This document shows positions 36,049 to 44,325 of a stretch of 64,000 bases of DNA, piece by piece; position 1 is the stretch's first letter, and every line of letters starts with the position of its first letter. Under the pieces are notes generated by a model, which ran no database searches, was not told the origin of the DNA, and worked only from the letters and a program-made list of their open reading frames with translations. Source of the stretch: Pseudomonas bharatica CSV86 (GTDB taxonomy: Bacteria; Pseudomonadota; Gammaproteobacteria; Pseudomonadales; Pseudomonadaceae); NCBI RefSeq assembly GCF_000319305.2, contig NZ_AMWJ02000001.1:744001-808000 (forward strand), given 5' to 3'. The position numbers and the translations under genes were made by a program.

Positions 36049-37456
36049 ATGATTCGCAGTTTCTATGATGAGATGTACGCCGCCGACGGTCAGCTCCGTC
36101 CGCATTATCGGGAATTCGCCCGCTGGCTGGGGGAGACTCCCCGGAGCTGCTGGCACAACGGCGTCGCGAGGCTGACCTGCTGTTCCACCGCGCCGGTATC
36201 ACCTTCACGCTTTACGGCGACGAGCAGGGCACCGAGCGCCTGATCCCCTTCGACACCATTCCCCGGGCCATTCCCGCCAGCGAATGGCGGGTGGTGGAGC
36301 GCGGCTGTATCCAGCGGGTCAAGGCGCTGAACATGTTCCTCGCCGACCTGTACCACGAGCAGCGCATCCTGCGTGCCGGGATTATCCCCGCCGAGCAGGT
36401 CCTGGCCAACGACCAGTACCAACTGGCGATGCAGGGCCTGAGCCTGCACCGCGACCTCTACGCGCATATTTCCGGGGTCGACCTGGTGCGCGATGGCGAC
36501 GGCACCTATTACGTCCTCGAAGACAACCTGCGAACCCCCAGCGGGGTGAGCTACATGCTCGAGGACCGCAAGATGATGATGCGGTTGTTCCCCGAACTGT
36601 TCGCCGTCCAGCGCATCGCGCCCATCGATCATTACCCCAACCTGCTGCTGGAAACCCTGAAGAGTTCCAGCCCGCTGGATAACCCCAGCGTCGTGGTGCT
36701 GACGCCGGGGCGCTTCAACAGTGCCTTCTTCGAGCATGCATTCCTGGCACGGGAAATGGGCGTGGAACTGGTGGAAGGGGCCGACCTGCTCGTCCGTGAC
36801 GAGCGGGTATTCATGCGCACCACGGGTGGTCCCAAGCCGGTGGACGTGATCTACCGACGCCTCGACGACGCCTATCTCGATCCCCTGGCCTTCAACCCGA
36901 GTCCATGCTCGGCGTGCCCGGCCTGCTGTCCGCCTATCGCTGCGGCAACGTGGTGCTGGCCAATGCCATCGGCACCGGGGTGGCCGATGATAAGTCGGTC
37001 TATCCCTATGTCACCGAGATGATCCGTTTCTACCTCGACGAGGAGCCGATCCTGAAGAACGTCCCCACCTGGCAATGCCGCAACCCCGCCGAACTGTCTC
37101 ATGTGCTGGCCAACCTGCCGGAGCTGGTGGTCAAGGAAACCCAGGGATCCGGCGGCTACGGCATGCTGGTCGGGCCGGCCTCGACCCAGGCCGAGATCGC
37201 CGCCTTCGCCGAGCGCATCAAGGCCCGGCCGGCGGCCTACATCGCCCAGCCAACCCTGTCGCTCTCGACCTGTCCGACCTTCGTCGAGAACGGCATCGCG
37301 CCGCGGCATATCGATCTGCGGCCGTTCGTCCTGTCCGGCCGCGAGACCCGCGTGGTCCCGGGCGGCCTGACCCGCGTCGCCCTGCGCGAAGGCTCGCTGG
37401 TGGTGAACTCGTCCCAGGGCGGCGGTACCAAGGACACCTGGGTGGTGGAGGACTGA
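36049..37456 (+). pseudogene. Circularly permuted ATP-grasp protein, two frameshifts
   Basis: This type 2 circularly permuted ATP-grasp protein is predicted to make an amide or peptide bond, though no substrate is established. The protein is split over three frames. MIRSFYDEMYAADGQLRPHY to GETP starts at 36049. After one C lost in the run at 36139-36142 it resumes at PELLAQRRREADLLF. After a second C lost at 36896-36898 it resumes at [16 protein letters not shown] and ends at VVED, 37456. Restoring both bases gives about 469 residues. [15 protein letters not shown] is the ATP-binding loop. RBS is ACAAGGAG. It precedes the alpha-E gene by three bases, the standard operon order. Confidence 0.88.
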
Positions 37457-37459
37457 ACC

Positions 37460-38410
37460 ATGCTCAGCAGAACCGCTTCCGACCTGTACTGGATGTCGCG
37501 CTACCTGGAGCGCGCGGAAAACCTCGCGCGCATGCTCGATGTCAGTTATTCGCTGTCGCTGATGCCCCAGGACGGGCGCGGCGACGGCCTCGATGAAATG
37601 ACCCTGGCCCTGCGCATCACCGGCACCCTGGACGATTACCTGGAACGCCACGGCCAGCTCCACGCCGAGCGCCTGTTGCATTTCTTCGCCCTCGACCCGG
37701 AAAACCCGGCGAGCATCTACAGCTGCCTCGGCGCCGCGCGGGCCTGCGCCCATGCGGTACGCGGCAAGATCACCGCCGACATGTGGGAGAACATCAACGC
37801 CACCTGGCTGGAGATCCGTGGTATCGCCGAGCAGGGCCTGGGGCGCTACGGCATGAGCCGCTTCTGCGAATGGATCAAGGAGCGCTCGCACCTGTTCCGG
37901 GGTGCCACCTACGGCACCATCATGCGCAACGATGCCTTCCGCTTCATCCGCCTCGGGACCTTCATCGAGCGTGCCGACAACACCCTGCGCCTGCTCGATG
38001 CCCGCTACGAGATGTTTGGCGAGGCGGCCGAGGCCGTCAGCGACAGCTCCGCCCGTGGTTATTACCAGTGGAGCGCCTTGCTCCGCGCGCTGTCCTCGTT
38101 CGAGGCCTATACCGAGATCTACCGCGATGCCCCCACCGCGCGCCATGTGGCCGAACTCCTGCTGCTGCGTGCCGATGTGCCGCGTTCGCTGCGGGCCTGT
38201 ACCGAAGAAATCGACCAGATCCTCGCCAGCCTGCACGGCACCAACGGCCGCCCGGCCCAGCGCCTTGCAGCGGAGGTGGATGCCCGGCTGCGCTATACCG
38301 GGATCGATGAAGTCCTTTCCCAGGGCCTGCATCCCTGGTTGAACCATTACATCCCGCTGGTGCGTGAATTGGGCAACGCCATTCACAGCGCCTACCTGGA
38401 GGTCGTATGA
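37460..38410 (+). CDS. Alpha-E domain protein
   Basis: This 316-residue all-helical protein is of the alpha-E family (MLSRTASDLYWMSRYLERAENLARM at the N-terminus, with conserved ERAxN motifs repeated at FIERADNTLRLL). Function is unknown; it is almost always encoded with a circularly permuted ATP-grasp protein and a transglutaminase-like protease, as here, and has been predicted to act with them in peptide modification. The stop overlaps the next ATG in an ATGA. Confidence 0.9.
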   Translation: MLSRTASDLYWMSRYLERAENLARMLDVSYSLSLMPQDGRGDGLDEMTLALRITGTLDDYLERHGQLHAERLLHFFALDPENPASIYSCLGAARACAHAVRGKITADMWENINATWLEIRGIAEQGLGRYGMSRFCEWIKERSHLFRGATYGTIMRNDAFRFIRLGTFIERADNTLRLLDARYEMFGEAAEAVSDSSARGYYQWSALLRALSSFEAYTEIYRDAPTARHVAELLLLRADVPRSLRACTEEIDQILASLHGTNGRPAQRLAAEVDARLRYTGIDEVLSQGLHPWLNHYIPLVRELGNAIHSAYLEVV

Positions 38411-39194
38411 AACTGACAATCAGCCACGAAACCGCTTACCACTATGAAGACCAGGTGCGTACGAGCATCCAGTACCTGCGCCTGACCCCGTCGGATAACC
38501 AGCGCCAGCGCGTGCTGCAATGGCAGCTGGACCTGCCGCGTCCCGTGCAGGCACGGCGCGATCCGTTCGGCAATATCCTGCACGTGCTCAGCCTGGAAGA
38601 ACCCCATGCCGACCTGCTGATTGCGGCGCGGGGCGAGGTCGAGATCGACCCGGACCTGGAAGCCGAACAGGATAGCCATTCACCCCTGCCATTCCTGCGC
38701 TCGACGCGCCTGACCGAGGCCGACGAAGCCTTGTGCGCCTTCGCTGTCCGGCATTGTGGCGAATACCGGGATCGCGGTGCCTTGATCGGCCTGATGGGGG
38801 CGTTGCATGACCATATCGCCTACCGGCCCGGCGCCACCGCCGTGGACACCAGCGCCGCCCAGGCCTTCGCCGTCGCTGCCGGAGTCTGCCAGGACCACGC
38901 CCACGCCTTCATCGCCTGTGCCCGCAGCCTGCAGGTGCCGGCGCGCTACGTCTCGGGGTATCTGTTCGACAATGACAACCAGCACATGGCCAGCCACGCC
39001 TGGGCCGAGGCCTGGCTGGACGACGCCTGGTACAGCTTCGATGTCACCAACCAGCTCGCCGTGCCGGAGCGGCACCTGAAGCTGGCGGTGGGCCTGGATT
39101 ACCTGGATGCCTGCCCGGTGCGCGGCATGCGTCGGGTGGTGGCTATGAGCAGATGCACGCCAATGTGCTGGTGACCTCAGGGTTCAATCAGTAG
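38407..39194 (+). CDS. Transglutaminase-like cysteine peptidase, C-terminal frameshift
   Basis: This cytoplasmic transglutaminase/protease family protein has an N-terminal beta domain (MKLTISHETAYHYEDQVRTS) and the catalytic triad Cys in AAGVCQDHAHAFI, His in MASHAWAEAWLDDAW and Asp in FDVTNQ. As written the frame ends at 39174 with an abnormal tail. Adding one G in the GGG at 39134-39136 gives the usual family end GGGYEQMHANVLVTSGFNQ with a stop at 39192-39194. The catalytic part is unaffected. Third gene of the ATP-grasp/alpha-E operon. Confidence 0.87.
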
Positions 39195-39197
39195 AGC

Positions 39198-39992
39198 TCA
39201 GGATTTGCGCTTGGCCATGTGTGAAAGATAAGCGAGCAGGGCGTCGAGATCGGCGTCGGGCAGGGCTTCGACGGTGAACTCCGGCATGCGCGCCTGCGGC
39301 CATTGGCGCAGGCTTTGCGGATTGCGGATATAACGCCGGAGGAATTCGGGGCGGAAATATTCGGTGGGGTTGTAGGGGCGGTTCAGGTCAGGGCCGAACT
39401 GGGCGTCACCGGCGCCGTTGAGGCGATGACAGGCCAGGCAGTTCTTCTGGAACAGGGCAAAGCCACGGTTCACCGTGGCGCTGGCGTCGCTGGCCGGAAG
39501 CAGGGCGGGAAAGCGCACGGCGACCGGATCGAGACGGCGGATAGTGGCGATCTGATAAGGCCATTGTTCAGGGCTGATATTGCCGGCCTTGGGATTAGTC
39601 CAGACCAGGTAGAAAGGGCCGGCGCCCGGCTTGTCCTGGCCCAGCGCTGGCCATGGTCTTGCAGGGTCTTCCACCGCGATCCAGGCTTGTGCCGGGCCGT
39701 TTTCGAGCAATGGCGCTGCGGGCATTTCCGCTGCGAAACCATCGAGGGCCACGGCCTGCAGGTGGTCATCGGGCTTGATGCCCTCCAGCAGCGCGGCGAG
39801 GGGCACGGCGCGGTAGTTCATGGCCTTCTTGTAGGAAACATCCTCATCGATGCGAATATCCCGAGCCTGCGGATGCTTGAGCAGGGCTTCGCTGTCCCAC
39901 TGCGTGCTGGTGGTGCCCAGTTCCAGCTTCAGTTGCGCGGCATGCAGTGGCAGGCTCGCCAGGGCAAGCAGGAAGATGAGGCAAAGGCGCAT
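39198..39992 (-). CDS. Exported c-type cytochrome
   Basis: This 264-residue periplasmic protein has a signal peptide (MRLCLIFLLALASLPLHA), a molybdopterin-oxidoreductase-like N-terminal part (LGTTSTQWDSEALLKHPQA) and a C-terminal class I cytochrome c domain with the haem motif CLACH and a distal Met in QARMPEF. It probably passes electrons to or from a periplasmic oxidoreductase. ATG 39992 has GGAGA upstream. Its 3' end abuts the transglutaminase gene with three bases between. Confidence 0.87.
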   Translation of the reverse strand: MRLCLIFLLALASLPLHAAQLKLELGTTSTQWDSEALLKHPQARDIRIDEDVSYKKAMNYRAVPLAALLEGIKPDDHLQAVALDGFAAEMPAAPLLENGPAQAWIAVEDPARPWPALGQDKPGAGPFYLVWTNPKAGNISPEQWPYQIATIRRLDPVAVRFPALLPASDASATVNRGFALFQKNCLACHRLNGAGDAQFGPDLNRPYNPTEYFRPEFLRRYIRNPQSLRQWPQARMPEFTVEALPDADLDALLAYLSHMAKRKS

Positions 39993-40060
39993 GGACCAAT
40001 CTCCGACCAGTGAGGCCGGCAGCATACACCAGAGCCTGGATGACACCGAATGACGATCGC

Positions 40061-40156
40061 TCAACCGAACAGGCGTGTCAGGTTGGGCAGGATCAGCAGC
40101 AGTGTGGTGGCGAACAGAATGAGTCCTGCCTGACGTACCTTGTGTTGTTTGAACAT
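40061..40156 (-). CDS. 31-residue single-helix membrane peptide
   Basis: A short frame starts at ATG 40156, after AAAGGCAG, and encodes MFKQHKVRQAGLILFATTLL followed by LILPNLTRLFG. It has a basic N-terminus and one transmembrane helix, like many small bacterial membrane peptides. It is on the same strand as, and upstream of, the cytochrome c gene. Support is the ribosome-binding-like sequence and the composition only. Confidence 0.5.
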   Translation of the reverse strand: MFKQHKVRQAGLILFATTLLLILPNLTRLFG

Positions 40157-40512
40157 GGCTGTCTGCCTTTTTGTTGTTATTCCTGCAAGCCGGATGGCGT
40201 CCCTGTCTCCGGTCCGGTGGAAGCCTCTGCGGGCTCTCGTTTCGGACCTGCTATCAATGGGTATACAACCTGGGATGCTGCAACGTTACCGCCGATTTAG
40301 AACGCTTTCGTCTGTACTTTGGTAGCGAAAGACCGTTCGCTTATGAGGCTTTTTGCCATCTGCGTACGATGCGCCTGACTAGACACATGCGCCGCTTACA
40401 CGTACGACTCGCAAGGAAATGACCGTTCGTCCGAGGGAATACTTGCTTGATACCAATAATCGCGGCAGGCTGCATCCGTGTTTTTTCACCACTGTCGTTC
40501 AGGGCCAAGTCT
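40157..40512. other. 356-bp gene-free spacer
   Basis: This holds the promoters of the small peptide and cytochrome gene to the left and of the amidotransferase to the right. The stretch 40290-40445 is less GC-rich than its surroundings. No hairpin or repeat stands out. Confidence 0.4.
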
Positions 40513-41241
40513 ATGTCGCTACGCATCTGCATCCTGGAAACCGACGTCCTGCGACCCGAGTTGGTCGAGCAATACCAGGGCTACGGACGGATGTTCGAGC
40601 AACTGTTTACCCGCCAGCCGATCGCCGCCGAGTTCAGCGTCTATAACGTGATGAACGGCCATTATCCGCCGGAGGATGAAGTCTTCGATGCCTATCTGGT
40701 GACAGGCAGCAAGGCCGATTCGTTCGGCGACGATCCGTGGATTGGCAAGCTCAAGGAATTCCTGCTGGATCGCTACAAGCGTGGTGACAAGCTGCTCGGC
40801 GTTTGCTTTGGCCATCAATTGCTGGCGCTGCTGCTCGGCGGCAAGACCGAACGCGCCACCCAGGGCTGGGGCGTCGGCACCCACCGCTATGTGATGGCGG
40901 CCCGTGCGCCATGGATGAGCCCGCAGGTGGAAGAACTGACCCTGCTCATCAGCCACCAGGATCAGGTCACCGCGCTACCGGAGAACGCCACTGTGATCGC
41001 CTCCAGCGACTTCTGCCCCTATGCCGCGTATCACATCGGTGATCAGGTGCTGTGTTTCCAGGGCCATCCGGAATTCATCCACGACTATTCCCGGGCATTG
41101 CTCGACCTGCGCCAGGAGCACCTGGGCGCCGAGGTCTACCGCAAAGGCATCGACAGCCTGGGTATCGACCACCAGGGCCAGACCGTCGCCGAGTGGATGA
41201 TGCGCTTCGTCGCCCAGCCTAAAGCCAGCCAGAACGCTTGA
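40513..41241 (+). CDS. Class I glutamine amidotransferase-like protein
   Basis: This 242-residue stand-alone GATase1 domain protein is of the GMP-synthase-like group. It has nucleophile elbow GVCFGHQLLA with Cys, and HPEF (QGHPEFIHDY) with His and Glu. The N-terminal RICILETDVLRPELVEQY is typical of these proteins. Possible gamma-glutamyl hydrolase or amidotransferase for an unknown acceptor. ATG 40513 has CAGGGCC upstream. The end overlaps the CorA-like gene by 23 bases. Confidence 0.87.
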   Translation: MSLRICILETDVLRPELVEQYQGYGRMFEQLFTRQPIAAEFSVYNVMNGHYPPEDEVFDAYLVTGSKADSFGDDPWIGKLKEFLLDRYKRGDKLLGVCFGHQLLALLLGGKTERATQGWGVGTHRYVMAARAPWMSPQVEELTLLISHQDQVTALPENATVIASSDFCPYAAYHIGDQVLCFQGHPEFIHDYSRALLDLRQEHLGAEVYRKGIDSLGIDHQGQTVAEWMMRFVAQPKASQNA

Positions 41242-42190
41242 AGCTGCTGTACAGCGCGGTGCAGCCCACCGCGATTCCTCCCAGGACGGCGAAATAGCCG
41301 TAGTGCCAGCTCAACTCCGGCATGTTCTGGAAGTTCATGCCGTAGATTCCCGCGATGGCCGTGGGGAACGCGAGGATCGCCGCCCAGGCGGCGAACTTGC
41401 GCTGCACGATGCTCTGGCGTGACGACTCCAGCAACATGCCGATCTCGATGGTCTGGCTGGCCAGGTCACGAATGCCTGCCAGGTCCTCCATCTGCCGGGT
41501 GACGTGAATCTGCACATCGCGAAAATACGGGCGCATGTTCTTGTCGATGAAGGGGAAGGCCAGGCGCTGCAGTTCCTCGCTGATTTCCACCATGGGCGCC
41601 ACGTAGCGGCGCAGACGCAGGATGTCGCGGCGCAGACCGTGGAGGCGGCGAATGTCCTCTTCCACCAATGAAGCGCAAAGCACGTTGCGCTCCAGTTCCT
41701 CGATCTCGCCATGGATGGCTTCGCTGACGGGTTGGTAGTTCTCGGTGACGAAGTCCAGCAGCGCGTAGAGCACGAAATCCTCGCCATGTTCCAGCAGCAG
41801 CGGTCGCGCTTCGCAGCGCTGGCGCACCAGGGCGTAGGACTTCGAATGGCCGTTGCGGCAGGTGATGATGTAGCCGTTGCCGGCGAAGATATGGGTTTCG
41901 ATGAACTCCAGCTTGCCGTCCTGGCGTACTGGCGAATAGGTGACGATGAACAGCGCGTCGCCGAAGGTTTCCAGTTTCGGCCGGCTATGTTTTTCCAGGG
42001 CGTCCTCGATTGCGAGCTCGTGCAGGTTGAACTGGCATTGCAGGTTGGCCAGTTCCTGGGCGTTGGGCTCTTCCAGACCGATCCACACGAAGTGCCCCGG
42101 CTTGCGCGCCCATTCGGCACCTTCGTCGATGCTGATATTGGTGACCTTGCGCCCGGCACTGTAAACCGCTGCTGCTACGACTCGACCCAT
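41219..42190 (-). CDS. CorA/ZntB-type metal ion transporter
   Basis: This 323-residue inner-membrane channel of the CorA superfamily has a large cytoplasmic alpha/beta and helical domain, then two C-terminal helices with the signature YGMNF (GMN) between them and PELSWHYGY in the loop. It should carry Mg, Co or Zn ions. It converges with the amidotransferase gene, overlapping its 3' end. Confidence 0.92.
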   Translation of the reverse strand: MGRVVAAAVYSAGRKVTNISIDEGAEWARKPGHFVWIGLEEPNAQELANLQCQFNLHELAIEDALEKHSRPKLETFGDALFIVTYSPVRQDGKLEFIETHIFAGNGYIITCRNGHSKSYALVRQRCEARPLLLEHGEDFVLYALLDFVTENYQPVSEAIHGEIEELERNVLCASLVEEDIRRLHGLRRDILRLRRYVAPMVEISEELQRLAFPFIDKNMRPYFRDVQIHVTRQMEDLAGIRDLASQTIEIGMLLESSRQSIVQRKFAAWAAILAFPTAIAGIYGMNFQNMPELSWHYGYFAVLGGIAVGCTALYSSFKRSGWL

Positions 42191-42271
42191 GGTTGTGCGA
42201 ATCCTTCGTTTAACGTGTCAGACAGCTTGGTCTGACCTCGACGAAACGGCAACTGCTCAGCCGTGCCGATG

Positions 42272-42988
42272 CTAGTGCTCCATCAGGTCGATGCACGCCT
42301 GCATCTGGGCCCGGCATTGCTCCATAAGCGCCGGGATGTCTTGCTGGGTCATGCCGGTGGTCGAAATCGGCGGCAGCGAGCGGATTTCCACTCGGGTCTT
42401 GCGCCAGCCGTTGAGGTTCAGGCGTCGTGCATAGCGGCTGGCGCACACCGGTACGATCGGCACCCCGGCATCGATGGCCATATGGAATGCGCCTTTCTTG
42501 AACGGCTTCAACACCTCGCCCGGATTGCGCGTGCCTTCGGGGAAGATCCAGATCGACGTATCTTTTTGCAGGGTGCGGCTGGTGGTTTGCAGGGCGCGGC
42601 GCGCCTGGTAGGCATTGCTGCGGTCAACCAGCACGTTGCCGCCCAGCCAGAACAACTGGCCGAACAGCGGAATCCAGCCGAGGCTCTTCTTGCCGATGCA
42701 GACGGTGCGCGGCGGCACCACATGGCCGAGAACGAACAGGTCGAAATTGGACTGGTGGTTGGCAACGATCACGCACCCGGGGGGCTGGTCGAACAGCGGT
42801 CCCACCTCGGCCTTGATCTCCAAGCGCAGCAGCCAGCTCGCGGGCCAGGCGTAAAGGCGCGCATAGAGACGGCTATTGTCCGGGTTGAATGGACGGCACA
42901 GGCCAATGACCAGACCGATCAGGCCCACCAGGATGAAATGGATACCCAGCAGGAGCATGCGAGGAAGAAAGAGCATCGTACGACTCAC
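42272..42988 (-). CDS. 1-acyl-glycerol-3-phosphate acyltransferase (PlsC type)
   Basis: This 238-residue membrane-associated acyltransferase has an N-terminal hydrophobic anchor (LLLGIHFILVGLIGLVIGL) and the block I motif NHQSNFD, block III FPEGTR and block IV VPIVPVCASR. It acylates lysophosphatidic acid in phospholipid synthesis or a similar acceptor. An alternative start four codons in (MLFLPRM) is possible. Confidence 0.9.
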   Translation of the reverse strand: MSRTMLFLPRMLLLGIHFILVGLIGLVIGLCRPFNPDNSRLYARLYAWPASWLLRLEIKAEVGPLFDQPPGCVIVANHQSNFDLFVLGHVVPPRTVCIGKKSLGWIPLFGQLFWLGGNVLVDRSNAYQARRALQTTSRTLQKDTSIWIFPEGTRNPGEVLKPFKKGAFHMAIDAGVPIVPVCASRYARRLNLNGWRKTRVEIRSLPPISTTGMTQQDIPALMEQCRAQMQACIDLMEH

Positions 42989-43060
42989 TCGACAAAACGC
43001 GAGGCAGTGTACGGGTGTACTCCGGTGGCGGCAAACGGACTGTTCGGCAACGTGGCGGAA

Positions 43061-43087
43061 AAGGCCGGACAGGATGTGTCCGGCCTT
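43061..43087 (-). terminator. Terminator after the crotonase gene
   Basis: The 11-base stem AAGGCCGGACA/TGTCCGGCCTT with a five-base loop is followed on the minus strand by TTCCGCC, so it is a weak T-tract; it ends transcription of the gene at 43092-43781. Confidence 0.7.
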
Positions 43088-43091
43088 GAAT

Positions 43092-43781
43092 TCAGGCGAA
43101 GTGTTCCTGGTCGCGAATGATCGCGTCGTCGAGGGTTTCCAGCAGGGCCTTGCGCACTTTCAGCTTGGTGTTCTTGTGCGCGTTCATGTTGATCTTCTTC
43201 AACTGGCGGGCGGCGGCCAAGGCGGTTTCGGCCAGTTGCTCGGCGGGTACCACCTTGTCGAGGAAGCCCGCCTCGACGGCGCCGGTCGGGTCGAACATCT
43301 CGCCGTTGATCACCGAGCGATGGAAAGCCGCCTTGCCAAGGCGGTCACGGGCGAGCTCGATGCCTGCGTGGTGCATGGTCATGCCGATCTGCACTTCATT
43401 CAGGCCGATGCTGAACGGACCTTCGACGCCGATGCGGTAGTCGGCCGAAAGCAGCAGGAAGGCACCTTTGGCCACGGCATGCCCGGGGCAGGCGACGATG
43501 ATCGGGTAGGGGTGGGACAGCAGGCGCCGGGCCAGGGTCGACCCGGCGGTGACCAGTGCCATCGCCGCTTGCGGGCTGGAGGTCATCACTTTCAGGTCGT
43601 AGCCCCCGGACAGGATCCCGGGCTGGCCGGTGACGATGACCACGGCGCGGTCTTCCTTGGCGCGGTCCAGCGCGCTATTGAAGGCGGCGATCACGTCGGG
43701 CGAGATGGCATTGACCTTGCCATTGTTCAGGGTGAGGGTCGCGATGCCATCGTCGAGGTGGTAGTTGATCAGCTCACTCAT
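43092..43781 (-). CDS. Crotonase-family enoyl-CoA hydratase/isomerase
   Basis: This 229-residue crotonase has the CoA-binding and oxyanion-hole segments GILSGGYDLKVM and CPGHAVAKGAFLLLSADYRIG, and IGLNEVQIGMTMHHAG. The first catalytic Glu of classical hydratases is not in the usual place, so isomerase or other chemistry is possible. AAGGAATT precedes the ATG. No fatty-acid operon partners adjoin it. Confidence 0.87.
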   Translation of the reverse strand: MSELINYHLDDGIATLTLNNGKVNAISPDVIAAFNSALDRAKEDRAVVIVTGQPGILSGGYDLKVMTSSPQAAMALVTAGSTLARRLLSHPYPIIVACPGHAVAKGAFLLLSADYRIGVEGPFSIGLNEVQIGMTMHHAGIELARDRLGKAAFHRSVINGEMFDPTGAVEAGFLDKVVPAEQLAETALAAARQLKKINMNAHKNTKLKVRKALLETLDDAIIRDQEHFA

Positions 43782-44081
43782 GACGGAATTCCTTTCAAGG
43801 AGAAGTGGCGGGAAAGTGGCAAGACGTTACCCAGCCCCTGCGGTCAGGTAAAGCACGATGACTGACTATGCGGTCACTGATCGCGCTCCCGGGCCCGCCC
43901 GGCCGGAAATCCCCTGAAAGGCCGGACAAAGCAGGGCAGGGATTGGCCAAATTGCCATTTCACCTAGCGTTTTCCAGCCTCTGGCATAAATATCTGAAAA
44001 TTCTGAAAAAAACCTTTGCCAAGTGAAAAGGTTTCGACTAAATTAGCGCGCCTCGACAGGCTGAACTGCTTGAAGAGATCC
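43782..44081. other. 300-bp spacer before tRNA-Ser
   Basis: This spacer contains the crotonase promoter region at its left end and the tRNA promoter at 44016-44044. No gene is seen. Confidence 0.5.
44016..44044 (+). promoter_or_regulatory. Sigma70 promoter of tRNA-Ser
   Basis: The -35 TTGCCA at 44016-44021 and -10 TAAATT at 44039-44044 are 17 bases apart. A GC-rich discriminator (AGCGCGCC) follows, as in stable-RNA promoters under stringent control. Confidence 0.75.
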
Positions 44082-44171
44082 GGTGAAGTGTCCGAGCGGT
44101 TGAAGGAGCACGCCTGGAAAGTGTGTATACAGGAAACTGTATCAAGGGTTCGAATCCCTTCTTCACCGCCA
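44082..44171 (+). tRNA. tRNA-Ser(GGA)
   Basis: This 90-nt class II tRNA has acceptor stem GGTGAAG/CTTCACC, a G discriminator and encoded CCA at 44169-44171. The anticodon loop CTGGAAA gives GGA at 44116-44118, reading serine UCC/UCU. A long variable arm (GTATACAGGAAACTGTATC) is characteristic of tRNA-Ser. GGTTCGAATCC is the T arm. Confidence 0.97.
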
Positions 44172-44189
44172 CTTTCGATGTACCAAAAA

Positions 44190-44222
44190 GCCCCTGGAGA
44201 CGTGAGTTTCCAGGGGCTTTTT
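44190..44222 (+). terminator. Terminator of tRNA-Ser
   Basis: The stem GCCCCTGGA/TCCAGGGGC has a loop of about ten bases and is followed by TTTTT, 18 bases after the tRNA. Confidence 0.92.
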
Positions 44223-44252
44223 GCATTCCGGGGTTTTGTGTTGTTCTCCCGC

Positions 44253-44316
44253 AGCTCCCACAGGTTATGCGATCCCTGTGGGAGCTGGCTTGCCAGCGAT
44301 GAGGCCCGAAAGAGCT
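44253..44316. repeat. REP element (type B, degenerate partner)
   Basis: A full REP arm, CCTGTGGGAGCTGGCTTGCC then AGCGATGAGG, at 44275-44304 faces a short inverted partner AGCTCCCACAGG at 44253-44264. The flank CCCGAAAGAGCT is shared with the palindrome at 51165. Confidence 0.8.
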
Positions 44317-44325
44317 CCGCAGGTC

